From positions 1 to 60,374 of the forward strand of contig JALSSW010000080.1 in the NCBI GenBank assembly GCA_026984035.1: 60,374 bases of DNA, written 5' to 3'. The notes under the pieces were generated by a model. That model did no database searches. It was not told where the DNA came from and was given only the letters and a program-made list of their open reading frames with translations. The first letter of the stretch is position 1, and each line of letters starts with the position of its first letter. Positions 16,797-25,005 of the stretch are shown piece by piece. The DNA comes from Planctomycetota bacterium. GTDB taxonomy: Bacteria; Planctomycetota; UBA1135; GCA-002748355. A program made the position numbers and the translations under genes.

Positions 16797-19475
16797 ATGA
16801 AAGAGCTGAATCAAATGACCAAAACAAAATCCAGATTTTCCCACGTTTTGAATCTTCGCACCTGCGTGACAGCCTTGTTAGTTCTCACGCTCTTTGCCTG
16901 TGGCTCGGGAGGAGGTCCTACGGGGAGTTTAAAAGGTGGGGGAAGTGGCGGCGGTGGGGGAGGAAATAAAGGCGGAGGAAATAAAGGCGGAGGAAATAAG
17001 GGGGGAGGCAACAAAGGCGGGGGCAATAACGGAGGGGGGACCAATCAAGGAAGCTACAAGCTAGAAGAATTCCACTACAAAGATAAGCTCCCCCAGGGCT
17101 ATCACCCTTTCGGAAAGAACATTTACAAGCTTCGGCGCGATGAATTGGCTGTGTTTGTGGACAACTATGCAAGCAGGATGGATGGCTTGGTGATGGACGA
17201 TGATGACAAAAACCATCAACTCCTTCCTCCGATTCCTGCGGCCTTTCCTCCCAAGGCAGAGATCTTTGACTCGGCTGGTGGGCAGTTGGATGCAGATCCT
17301 TCTGAAGAGGTGGTGGCCGTTGCCCTTTACCCTGTGAAGGTGGTGAATCGGAGAGAGTTCTTCGACTTGAAGGTTCGAGTCTATGGAACCAATTACCAGG
17401 GACAGAGGGTAGAAGATCAACAATTTTCGGTTGGAGTTCCTGCTCTCAATGCGACCCTCCGCCTGGCGGATGTCGATGGGGATGGCCGGGACGAGATCAT
17501 TCTTGCTTGTGCAACAGGAACCCGGGCGTCGACAGGAAACAAATATCCCAAGGCCACCGGAGCTGCCCTACGTGTTTTTGATGACAGGGTTGGAGGTTTC
17601 AAGCTTCTCTTCAAAGCTGATCACTCTCTGGCAAGCAAGGGTGCTTGGGAATACGACGGCAAGGTAGCCGCAGGGGATCTGGATGGGGATGGAAAGGCGG
17701 AGATTGCCTTCCTCGAACGAAGGAATCAGGATCAGGTCGTTGCGCGTGTGTTTGATGATGCAGGACATTCGTTCAAGGCTGTCAAATTCTGGACAAACAA
17801 GGGAAATGCGTCTTTTCTGCCCTATGTTCGTACGGTTGGAAACAATCAAGCATCTTACATTGACTTGGATGTTGTCGCGGGCGATTTTGATGGAGATGGT
17901 TCCGACGAGTTGGTGTTTCTTGGAGTGGAAAACAGCGGGGGTCCCCAAATCAATATGGGGCTTTATGATGGGATGGATGCCAAGAAGTCCTTTGCATTTC
18001 TTGGGACACCCAAGTCGGATGGTTGGAAGCATGTTCGCTATACCCCATTCTCTAGGCATCGGAGTTGGCAAGCATTTGCCGTCGATTTGGATGGAAATGG
18101 GACCGATGCACTGATGATCCATGCGGGTTCCGCCAATGGTACCTCTGCTCCCGGCCGATATGATGTTGAACTCACCCAATGGGTCTTCAACCAAGAAAAG
18201 GATGCCTGGAGCAAGACGAAAGAAACTTTGCAAGTAACTACCCAGGGTCATGCAAAAGCCAGCAGCCGGGCAGCAGTTTTCCATGATGTGTTTGAGAAAA
18301 AGGATCGGGTAGTGGTTGCTATGGTGAATCATGACTCGGGTAGGAATGCCAAGCTTGAGATGTACCGTATTGGGAAGAAGAACATTCATTCCCAACAAAA
18401 ACTTCGCTTTGGCTTGAAGGTTGAGAAAATCTGGACTCAAGCCCTACAGGCATCCTCTAAGGCAGTTTCTCTTCATACGCCGATGTTGGCTGCCGCAGAC
18501 TTGCAGGGGGATGGCTTGGTCATTGCTTATACCAATAAAAAGGTTCTGGCCCTTTCCGATCCTGTGCCGATCTGTTTGATGGCAGCACCACCGACCAAGG
18601 CGGGGATTTCCCAGAATTATGACGACACAGAGGTCTCCTATGGAAAAAGCCGGACCACAACTGTGACTCATACGACTTCAGCCACGACGACTCTTTCAGG
18701 GGAAGTGGGGCTTTCTGCAGATTTCAAGAACGCCTTTTATAGTTTCGATGTGCGGGCGACTTATGAAAAATCGATAGAAAGGGCCCATGGAACCAGCAAA
18801 TCAGTGACCAAAACCGTGACCTTTGTCGGAGGGCATGAAGAGGATTACATCATTTTTGAAGGAGTGGTCTATCGTTCTTATATCTATAAGATTCTGGCCG
18901 CAAGGGATACGAGCCTCATCGGTAAAAAAATCAGTATTGATGTCCCTGTGCAATCCCGAGTCTATAAATGGACTCTCTCGTACTACAACAAAACTGTGAA
19001 GCCAGAAGCTCGGATTGACCGGAGCCAGGTTTTCAAACACAGGGTGGGGGATCCTGTTTCCTATCTGAATGAATCTGAGGCCAGAGGGAAGGTGAACAAT
19101 GGAAGGGGATGGCTTTCTCCACCGCAAACCGTGGGGCAGGGTACTCGGGTGAATGAGGCTTCTGTCGATATTGAAAAGTCCAACTCTACGGAGGAGACCC
19201 GGACCATCACGACTGGAGTCCAAGGAGAGATCCAAATCGGGCCCTTTGTCGCGGGGGCCAGCTATGGCATCGGGAACACCGGTATTTACAGTATTGAAAT
19301 CGGGTTGGGAGCCCATTTCGCTGGGACCATCGGAGATATCCAGGACAGAAAGGATTTCTCCGCCTGGAATTATGCTTTTGGGGTGGCTCTTTACAAGCAA
19401 AGGGGAGGAAAGGGGAAGAAGCGTGGCTTCCAGGTTCTGAACTTTTGGGTGGACCCAACAGGAACGGCATACTGA
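16797..19475 (+). CDS. FG-GAP lipoprotein with large beta-rich C-terminal domain
   Basis: A lipoprotein of about 892 residues. The ATG at 16797 has AAAGGA 6 bp upstream. The signal ends in the lipobox LFAC; a glycine-rich linker of GGGNK repeats follows, then FG-GAP/VCBS-type Ca-binding repeats (DVDGDGRDEI, DLDGDGKAEI, DFDGDGSDEL, DLDGNGTDAL). The last ~290 residues contain long alternating Thr/Ser/hydrophobic strands (TTTVTHTTSATTTLSGEVG, ITTGVQGEIQIGPFVAGASYG), like the amphipathic hairpins of beta pore-forming proteins. I cannot assign a family to that domain; a pore or adhesin role is inference. It should sit on the outer membrane or cell surface, and it is divergent from the ECF/kinase pair. 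Confidence 0.82.
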   Translation: MKELNQMTKTKSRFSHVLNLRTCVTALLVLTLFACGSGGGPTGSLKGGGSGGGGGGNKGGGNKGGGNKGGGNKGGGNNGGGTNQGSYKLEEFHYKDKLPQGYHPFGKNIYKLRRDELAVFVDNYASRMDGLVMDDDDKNHQLLPPIPAAFPPKAEIFDSAGGQLDADPSEEVVAVALYPVKVVNRREFFDLKVRVYGTNYQGQRVEDQQFSVGVPALNATLRLADVDGDGRDEIILACATGTRASTGNKYPKATGAALRVFDDRVGGFKLLFKADHSLASKGAWEYDGKVAAGDLDGDGKAEIAFLERRNQDQVVARVFDDAGHSFKAVKFWTNKGNASFLPYVRTVGNNQASYIDLDVVAGDFDGDGSDELVFLGVENSGGPQINMGLYDGMDAKKSFAFLGTPKSDGWKHVRYTPFSRHRSWQAFAVDLDGNGTDALMIHAGSANGTSAPGRYDVELTQWVFNQEKDAWSKTKETLQVTTQGHAKASSRAAVFHDVFEKKDRVVVAMVNHDSGRNAKLEMYRIGKKNIHSQQKLRFGLKVEKIWTQALQASSKAVSLHTPMLAAADLQGDGLVIAYTNKKVLALSDPVPICLMAAPPTKAGISQNYDDTEVSYGKSRTTTVTHTTSATTTLSGEVGLSADFKNAFYSFDVRATYEKSIERAHGTSKSVTKTVTFVGGHEEDYIIFEGVVYRSYIYKILAARDTSLIGKKISIDVPVQSRVYKWTLSYYNKTVKPEARIDRSQVFKHRVGDPVSYLNESEARGKVNNGRGWLSPPQTVGQGTRVNEASVDIEKSNSTEETRTITTGVQGEIQIGPFVAGASYGIGNTGIYSIEIGLGAHFAGTIGDIQDRKDFSAWNYAFGVALYKQRGGKGKKRGFQVLNFWVDPTGTAY
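16956..17045 (+). repeat. 15-bp tandem repeat coding for GGGNK linker
   Basis: Six in-frame copies of a 15-bp unit of the form GGN-GGN-GGN-AAY-AAR, coding for Gly-Gly-Gly-Asn-Lys and degenerating to GGGNN and GGGTN in the last two units. The first three copies are nearly identical. The repeat lies just behind the lipidated Cys and makes a flexible basic linker. Copy number could vary by slippage without changing the frame. Confidence 0.9.
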
Positions 19476-19553
19476 GATGTTCTTTTCCTTAAGCGGTTGA
19501 ACGCAGGGGGCTTGGAGAGCTTTCTGCCCTCGAGCTTTGTGGGGCTCAACAGG

Positions 19554-19590
19554 AAACCCCGGGAGATTTTCTCTCCCTGGGTTTTTTTTT
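19554..19590 (+). terminator. Intrinsic terminator of the FG-GAP lipoprotein gene
   Basis: AAACCC (19554-19559) pairs with GGGTTT (19579-19584) and GGGAGA (19561-19566) pairs with TCTCCC (19572-19577), leaving one C-T mismatch and a TTTTC loop. The stem runs into nine consecutive T (19582-19590). It lies 78 bp after the stop codon and separates the lipoprotein from the MarR operator. Confidence 0.88.
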
Positions 19591-19642
19591 CGATGCCTAA
19601 GAGCACCTTTTCAGATGGATCTTTTTTTGCATTGCTTTCTCT

Positions 19643-19661
19643 TTGGTTGTATATACAATAT
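19643..19661 (+). promoter_or_regulatory. MarR operator O1 overlapping the -10 of its own gene
   Basis: The perfect palindrome TTGTATATACAA occupies 19647-19658 within the 15-mer TTGGTTGTATATACA (19643-19657). TACAAT at 19654-19659 fits a -10 box and would start RNA at about 19666, which is the ATG itself. A repressor bound here would block the promoter. The same 15-mer recurs inverted at 20177-20191 before the next gene. Confidence 0.75.
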
Positions 19662-19665
19662 AGGA

Positions 19666-20136
19666 ATGCCGAAAGATCCTGTGGAAAAAATGGCGAGGGA
19701 ACTTGCCAAGCATTGTCTTGCTGCACGAATCAGACTTCTTTCAAGGGTGGTTTCGGGGATCTACGAATCCCGAATTCGCGTAGGGGGGATCACCATTGGA
19801 CAAATGAACATGATGGCAGCCTTGCTGATGATGGGATCCCAGGCGAACAGCACCTTGTTGGGCCAAGTTCTCTGCATGGAGAAATCTACGGTCAGCCGGA
19901 ATCTTAAGAAGATGGTGGAGCGGAATTGGATCCAAAAAAAGGCAGAAGAGAAGGGTGGGAAGGGAGGGCAGCTCCGAGTGACTTCCTTAGGGAAAAGGGT
20001 CTTCAAAAAGGCCTTTTCAGGATGGAAGAAGGCCCAAAAAGTCGCCGAGGAGCGGTTGGGAGAGGATCTTGTGTCTGCGCTCCTTGGGTCGATTTCAATG
20101 GAGGGGAAGGTCTCCGTGAAATCTCCGAAGAAATAA
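19666..20136 (+). CDS. MarR-family transcriptional regulator
   Basis: A 156-residue winged-helix regulator. The recognition segment LLGQVLCMEKSTVSRNLKKM (about residues 64-83) and the following wing (KKAEEKGGKGGQLRVTSLGK) are typical of MarR proteins, which dimerise and usually repress their own gene and a neighbour. I chose the ATG at 19666 because a longer reading frame from 19537 would run through the terminator and the operator. AGGA directly abuts the ATG, and a -10-like TACAAT ends 6 bp before it, so the mRNA may be leaderless. The ligand is unknown. The likely target besides itself is the QueG-like/SCP-2 gene, which carries the same operator. Confidence 0.9.
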   Translation: MPKDPVEKMARELAKHCLAARIRLLSRVVSGIYESRIRVGGITIGQMNMMAALLMMGSQANSTLLGQVLCMEKSTVSRNLKKMVERNWIQKKAEEKGGKGGQLRVTSLGKRVFKKAFSGWKKAQKVAEERLGEDLVSALLGSISMEGKVSVKSPKK

Positions 20137-20176
20137 GAAAGAGAAGAGGGAACTCCTTATTTTTTCTCTCTTAATG

Positions 20177-20191
20177 TGTATATACAACCAA
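20177..20191 (-). promoter_or_regulatory. Operator O2 upstream of the QueG-like/SCP-2 gene
   Basis: The sequence TGTATATACAACCAA is the exact reverse complement of the 15-mer at 19643-19657. It lies between the marR stop and the ATG at 20202. TATACA (20181-20186) can serve as a -10, so the site would overlap the promoter of the downstream gene. Confidence 0.75.
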
Positions 20192-20201
20192 CGGTGCGTC
20201 T

Positions 20202-21557
20202 ATGAAAAAGAATCGGAAAGTGGATCCAGGAAAGGAGAGGCAAGGGAATGGGGTGCAGGGGAAGAAGGGGTTGAAAAAAAGAGGAAAAAGCATCGATAAA
20301 GATTGGTTGCGCCGCCTTTGCTTGGAAGCTGGAGCGGATGATGTGGGCTTTGTTGAAGTGGATCGTCCCGAAATCCGGGAAGAGGGGGAGCGGGCGCGGG
20401 AAGCCTTTTCGGGTGCACGGACTTTTATCAGTTTCGTGTGCCGGGTGGGGAGGGAGAATCTGCGCAGCCCGATGCGTTCGGTGGCGAACCTTGAGTTTCA
20501 CCATGTGGCTGACAAGGTAAACGAGGTTGGGAGAAAGATTGTTCAGGCCTTGGAGCGCAGGGGAATTGGAGCCATCAATCCTCCTCACGGTTTTCCTATG
20601 GAAGCCGAAAAATGGCCGGGGCGAATCTGGGTTGTGAGCCATAAGTTGGTCGCTCAGGAAGCGGGAATGGGAGTAATGGGGATCCACCGCTTAGTGATCC
20701 ATCCCAAGTTCGGAAACCACATTCTTCTTGGAACGGTGCTTATGGATGCAGAGCTGGAAGAATACAGTCAGAGGATTGATTTTAACCCATGCCTGGAATG
20801 CAAACTTTGTGTGGCCGCCTGTCCAACGGGGGCAGTGAAATCCAATGGGGATTTCGATTTTTCAGCTTGTTACACGCATAACTATAGGGAGTTCATGGGA
20901 GGCTTCGGGGATTGGATCGAGGGGGTCGCTTCTGCCGGATCTGTCCGTGGATATCGGAAGCGGTTTTCGGACCAAGAAACGGTTTCCATGTGGCAGTCCC
21001 TAGGTTGGGGACCGAATTACAAGGCAGCCTATTGTATGGCCGTTTGTCCTGCTGGAGAGGATGTGATTGGCCCTTTCCTTGGGGATAAGGGTGGGTATCT
21101 CGAGGATGTGGTGAAACCCCTTCAGAACAAGGAGGAAGTCGTTTACGTGGTGAAGGGTTCCGACGCCCAATCCTACGTGAGACAAAAGTTTCCTCGCAAG
21201 ACGACCAAGGCAGTGCGTTCCGGACTTCGACCGGGAAAGGCTGAACAGTTCTTTGAGGCACTTCCATGGTTGTTCCAACGTAAGCAGGCAAAGGGCTTGG
21301 ATTGTGTCTACCACTTTCGGCTCAAGGGGAAAAACAAGGAGGTGAAGGAGGCGACAATTTCGATTCGGAACCAAGAATTGAAGGTTCAACGGGGCCTTGT
21401 AGGTAAGGCGAAGGTTTTGGTCCTGGGACGAGAATCTTCATGGGTGGGCTTTGTCAGAAAGGAGAAATCTCTTCTTGGATGCTTGTTAACCTTGGGGATT
21501 GTCGTTTTGGGGGATCCCAGATTGCTCCTTCGCTTTGGTCGTTGCTTTCCCTCCTGA
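20202..21557 (+). CDS. QueG-like iron-sulfur protein fused to SCP-2 domain
   Basis: A 451-residue protein. The first ~340 residues resemble the iron-sulfur half of epoxyqueuosine reductase and reductive dehalogenases: a [4Fe-4S] motif with C197, C200, C203 and C207 (CLECKLCVAACP) and a second cysteine pair C278/C282 (CMAVCP), with C223 nearby. The last ~105 residues match the SCP-2 sterol/lipid-carrier fold (TISIRNQELKVQRGLVGKA, then LGDPRLLLRFGRCFP). The fusion suggests redox chemistry on a hydrophobic substrate. It lacks a Tat signal, so it is cytoplasmic. The gene follows marR by 65 bp and carries the same operator. No good Shine-Dalgarno precedes the ATG. It is probably not QueG itself, given the fusion and the MarR control. 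Confidence 0.85.
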   Translation: MKKNRKVDPGKERQGNGVQGKKGLKKRGKSIDKDWLRRLCLEAGADDVGFVEVDRPEIREEGERAREAFSGARTFISFVCRVGRENLRSPMRSVANLEFHHVADKVNEVGRKIVQALERRGIGAINPPHGFPMEAEKWPGRIWVVSHKLVAQEAGMGVMGIHRLVIHPKFGNHILLGTVLMDAELEEYSQRIDFNPCLECKLCVAACPTGAVKSNGDFDFSACYTHNYREFMGGFGDWIEGVASAGSVRGYRKRFSDQETVSMWQSLGWGPNYKAAYCMAVCPAGEDVIGPFLGDKGGYLEDVVKPLQNKEEVVYVVKGSDAQSYVRQKFPRKTTKAVRSGLRPGKAEQFFEALPWLFQRKQAKGLDCVYHFRLKGKNKEVKEATISIRNQELKVQRGLVGKAKVLVLGRESSWVGFVRKEKSLLGCLLTLGIVVLGDPRLLLRFGRCFPS

Positions 21558-21642
21558 GCGAGAAAGGTAAAGAAAAGGGCTGGGATCTTCCGAAAAGGCG
21601 ATAGTACGGGTGGTTGGCCCCTGCTGAAGCCGAGGATCTTGC

Positions 21643-23724
21643 ATGCATCGATGTTCCCCCAGTCCGAAGGAGTCGCGAGGGCGAGTCTATCTGAATGAAT
21701 TCAATGTCTTGATGGAGGGATCCACCTATCTCCCCTTCGTCTCAGGGATTCTCAGGGCATACGCCGAGCAGAGTGAGGTGGTGCGGAAGCATTATGATTT
21801 TGCGCCCTTTTTGTTCCATACCGATGGGCTGGAACGAATCCTTGCTCAGTATGAAAATCCAAAGGTCGCGGCCTTTTCTATGTTGATGTGGAATGCCCGG
21901 CTTAGCTTGGAAGTCGCTCGAAAGGTTAAGGAGCGCTATCCCCAATGTTTGATTGTGATGGGGGGGGCGCATGTTCCCCATGATGGGAGAGAGTTTTTAC
22001 GGGAGCATTCCTTTGTCGATGTGACAGTTGGAGGAGATGGGGAGGATGCGTTTCGGGAGCTTCTCGAAGCTTACGCCTTGGGGGGGAGTTTTGAAGGGAT
22101 CCCGGGAATCAGCTGGAGAAATGATCAAGGAAAAGTGCAAAGGGAGTGTGGGGAGAGGCCGTTTCGAAAAGACCTGGACTGCTATCCTTCGCCCTATTTG
22201 ACAGGGATGTTTGATGAGTTGCTGACGGCTCATCCAGAAATCGAGTTTCAAGCCATTATTGAAACCAACAGGGGCTGCCCCTTTCGTTGCACATTCTGCT
22301 ATTGGGGAAAGGGGGGGCTCAACCGAAAGTATCGCTTTCATTCCATGGAGCGGGTCGAGGCTGAGTTACGCTGGATGGCTTCCAAGGGGATCCGCTATGT
22401 CTTCAACGCCGACTCCAACTTCGGTGTGCATCGAAGGGATCGGGAGATTGCGGAACTTTTGGTGGAGATCAAAGAGAAGACGGGGTTTCCCGAGAAGTTC
22501 AGGACTTGTTACGGGAAGAATACTGACGAGAAAATCTACGAGATCGGAAGCCTGTTTCATCGCCATGGACTCGAGAAGGGGATCACGATCTCCTACCAGA
22601 GTGTGGACCTTGGAGTACAAAAAAACATCCAAAGGGACAATATCAAAATGGAACGGGCCCAGAGGCTCCAAAAGAAATTCAACGAAGCCGAGGTTCCCAT
22701 TTACACCGAGTTGATCCTTGGGCTTCCTGGTGAAAGTTATGAATCATGGATTTCTGGGATTGAGGCCATCTTGGAATCGGGCCTCAAAAACCAGATCTTT
22801 ATGTACCTTTGCCAGGTTTATCCAAATACCGAACTCAACGAACCAGAATATCGGAAGCGGTTTGGAATCAAGACTCTGGAGATCGAGTTGACGGAGATTC
22901 ACGGGAAGGTCCGGGACAGGGGCTGGGTGCCTGAAGTAGAGGAGATCGTCATTGAAACCGATTCCCTCAGCCAGGAGGATTGGAAGCGAGCCTATCTTTT
23001 CTCCCTCGTGACGATGGGAATGCATAGCCTCAAGTTGGGTTATTTTGTCATGGCCTACCTCTATGAGCGATTTGGCATTCCTTTTACGAGTTATTTATCC
23101 TGGATTGCCGAGCGGAATTTCAAGGAGGGGGACTACCCCTTTATAGAAACTTGCTTGGATCAACTCTCGGATAAGATCGAAGAGATCCTTCAGGGCAAAG
23201 GCCGTGGGACGGTCCTCCCCGATTTTGGAGGATTGTATTGGGACGTCGAAGAAATCTTCTTTTTGCAAGTTTCCAGGGACTTTGATGTTTTCTATGCCGA
23301 AATGGAAGATTTAACTCAGAACTTCCTAGAGTCCATGGCGGTTCCCTTCGACCCCGACGAGTTACAGGCAGTCTTTCGTTTTCAAAACTTGCGAATGCCC
23401 CGCCCTGGGGCCAAGAATGTTCTCCCGCGTCCCGGAGAGGAGGAAGTTTCCCAATCTGTTTTGAGAACCCAAGCCCGGTTTGAATGGAATTTCTTGGATT
23501 ATTTTCATGCTCTCCACTCGAATGACCCCATCCCGCTCCGACAGACAGAGCAGGTGATTGAGTTTAGTCAGACCAACTTTGAAGGTCTCCTCCCTCGCTT
23601 TGCAAAAGAAAGCATTCTCTGGGGAAGAAAGAGTGGCACTTTTTTGACCAAGGCGAAGAAGGTGGAACATGAGAAAATGGATGTGCAGCCTGTCCCTGGG
23701 AGGGCAAAGCAGCTCCTTTCCTAA
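21643..23724 (+). CDS. B12-binding-type radical SAM enzyme
   Basis: A 693-residue radical SAM protein. The N-terminal ~170 residues form a cobalamin-binding-type Rossmann domain (CLIVMGGAHVPHDG, then DVTVGGDGEDAF). The radical SAM cluster motif is C212-x3-C216-x2-C219 in GCPFRCTFCYWG. The TIM-barrel portion continues through YTELILGLPGESYESW, and the C-terminal 250 residues are of unknown fold. The lack of the usual B12 DxHxxG motif suggests that the Rossmann domain may not bind cobalamin through His. GAGG lies 8 bp before the ATG. Relatives modify lipids, hopanoids or antibiotic scaffolds; the substrate is unknown here. Nearby nucleotide-sugar genes point to surface-molecule biosynthesis, but co-regulation with the MarR target 86 bp upstream is also possible. 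Confidence 0.85.
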   Translation: MHRCSPSPKESRGRVYLNEFNVLMEGSTYLPFVSGILRAYAEQSEVVRKHYDFAPFLFHTDGLERILAQYENPKVAAFSMLMWNARLSLEVARKVKERYPQCLIVMGGAHVPHDGREFLREHSFVDVTVGGDGEDAFRELLEAYALGGSFEGIPGISWRNDQGKVQRECGERPFRKDLDCYPSPYLTGMFDELLTAHPEIEFQAIIETNRGCPFRCTFCYWGKGGLNRKYRFHSMERVEAELRWMASKGIRYVFNADSNFGVHRRDREIAELLVEIKEKTGFPEKFRTCYGKNTDEKIYEIGSLFHRHGLEKGITISYQSVDLGVQKNIQRDNIKMERAQRLQKKFNEAEVPIYTELILGLPGESYESWISGIEAILESGLKNQIFMYLCQVYPNTELNEPEYRKRFGIKTLEIELTEIHGKVRDRGWVPEVEEIVIETDSLSQEDWKRAYLFSLVTMGMHSLKLGYFVMAYLYERFGIPFTSYLSWIAERNFKEGDYPFIETCLDQLSDKIEEILQGKGRGTVLPDFGGLYWDVEEIFFLQVSRDFDVFYAEMEDLTQNFLESMAVPFDPDELQAVFRFQNLRMPRPGAKNVLPRPGEEEVSQSVLRTQARFEWNFLDYFHALHSNDPIPLRQTEQVIEFSQTNFEGLLPRFAKESILWGRKSGTFLTKAKKVEHEKMDVQPVPGRAKQLLS

Positions 23725-23769
23725 ACTGCATCTTGAACCTGCATTCTCTAAGGCTTTGGGCTAAGGGCC

Positions 23770-24491
23770 TTAAAAACTGAAGCATTGATTCAGTTCCCTC
23801 GCCGCTTTGGAATTCGCTCGGACATAAATGGTGTCACCCCGTTCCGGATAATAACCTGGAGCTTCTTTGTAGCGTTGGAAGCCTAAGTCCCCCAGGAAGC
23901 CGCGAGTCTCCTGGGAGAGAGGGTTCTCTTTGTAAATCTCGGTATAGCTCACTTGGAGAAAGATAAAGCCCAAGAACTCTAAAGAACTCAGGGCACCTTG
24001 GATGACCCCCCGTGCCATTTCACAGACCTCGGGGCTTTCCCAAAGGACATGAACTCCTTGGGAGCGCAAGTTTGTTCGGATGGATTGCCGCCGTTGAAGG
24101 CGATGGGCCCATCAAAGGGCGGGCTTCCCTCAAGAATACGGTCATAAACGTTTTGAGAGCATTGAATCAAAGTTTCCAGGTGGCTGCGGATTCGATCCCC
24201 TTGTAAGAAACCCGCGCTCCTCATATGCATGTATTTCAGATACTGGATGGTGATGCGGTTGAGCAGGGATCCATAGGTTTCGGTATGGAAGGGAGCTCCC
24301 TCCCGATAGAGAGGGCGCATGAGGTTATCGATGTTATTGATGGAAAGGTTCCTCTCCTTGTTATTTGAAGGAGAAGGCCTGGCATTGAGTTGTTTTCTGT
24401 CTACAAGCCGCTCTGTGAAGCCTCTTTGACTCGGAGGGTTTCTAAGGAAGCCATCAAGTTTTTGGAGAGATTGTTCCGATAGCATCGGCAT
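23770..24491 (-). pseudogene. Frameshifted DUF4254/FkbM-like gene
   Basis: Two overlapping minus-strand frames make one gene. Frame A runs from the ATG at 24491 to a stop at 23988-23990 and holds a DUF4254-like segment (ETYGSLLNRITIQYLKYMHM). Frame B is open from about 24111 to the stop at 23770 and holds an FkbM-like C-terminal tail (SYTEIYKENPLSQE, FLGDLGFQRY, DTIYVR). Joining them needs a -1 shift between about 24111 and 24000, most simply a single-base deletion near 24060-24110. It could be a decayed methyltransferase, a recent mutation, or a sequencing error. The ATG overlaps the ATG of the divergent epimerase gene, so one of these starts may be wrong; an ATG at 24485 is available. Confidence 0.6.
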
Positions 24492-25005
24492 GATCCAAGT
24501 ACGGGAAACATCTCTTCATGGAGTTTGGCAGATTGTGCCCGGGGTCTTCGAAGATCACCGGGGACGCTATGTCGAGCTGTTTGATACCGAGGTTTACTCG
24601 GAAATTGCAGGGGGGATTTCTTGGGTGCAGGATGACCTCTCTGTTTCGAAAAAGGCTGTCCTCCGGGGGATCCACGGCGACTTCGAAACAACGAAGTTGG
24701 TGACGGTTTTGCATGGGGAAGGCTATGCAATCCTCGCAGATAACAGGAAAGATTCTCCCAGTTACCGGCGTTGGGAATCCTTCAGCCTGAGTGGGGAAAA
24801 CCGGCGGCAATTATTGATTCCCAAAGGTGTTGGGAACTCGGTTTTAGCCCTGTCTGACACCTTGATTTACTTCTACAAGCAGGACAGCCATTTTGTGCCG
24901 GGGCGACAGTTCACCATTGCTTGGAATGATCCGAGCTGGGGTTTTGAATGGCCCATTGAGGAGCCGATTTTGTCAGAGAGAGACCGGAAGGGGTGTTATG
25001 CCTGA
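24490..25005 (+). CDS. RmlC-like dTDP-sugar 3,5-epimerase family protein
   Basis: A 171-residue cupin-fold protein of the dTDP-4-dehydrorhamnose 3,5-epimerase family. Family landmarks are VFEDHRGRYVELF near the start, VLRGIHGDF with the catalytic-type His, KLVTVLHGEG, and the terminal block FTIAWNDPSWGFEWPIEEP with LSERDRKG. The length is close to the usual 180. One landmark is changed: the normal P-x-GFAHGF loop reads PKGVGNSV, so the second conserved His is missing, and the reaction may differ (for example single-site epimerisation). The stop overlaps the start of the next sugar-dehydratase gene, so the two probably act on one nucleotide-sugar pathway. Confidence 0.85.
   Translation: MIQVRETSLHGVWQIVPGVFEDHRGRYVELFDTEVYSEIAGGISWVQDDLSVSKKAVLRGIHGDFETTKLVTVLHGEGYAILADNRKDSPSYRRWESFSLSGENRRQLLIPKGVGNSVLALSDTLIYFYKQDSHFVPGRQFTIAWNDPSWGFEWPIEEPILSERDRKGCYA

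Noticed and set aside
16956..17045. Tandem repeats as a possible CRISPR-like array
   Set aside because: The 15-bp units are contiguous, in frame and code for a glycine-rich linker; there are no spacers.
23749..23772. TAAGGC/GCCTTA inverted repeat between the radical SAM gene and the broken gene
   Set aside because: Six-base stem with a 12-base loop, and no T-run in either direction.
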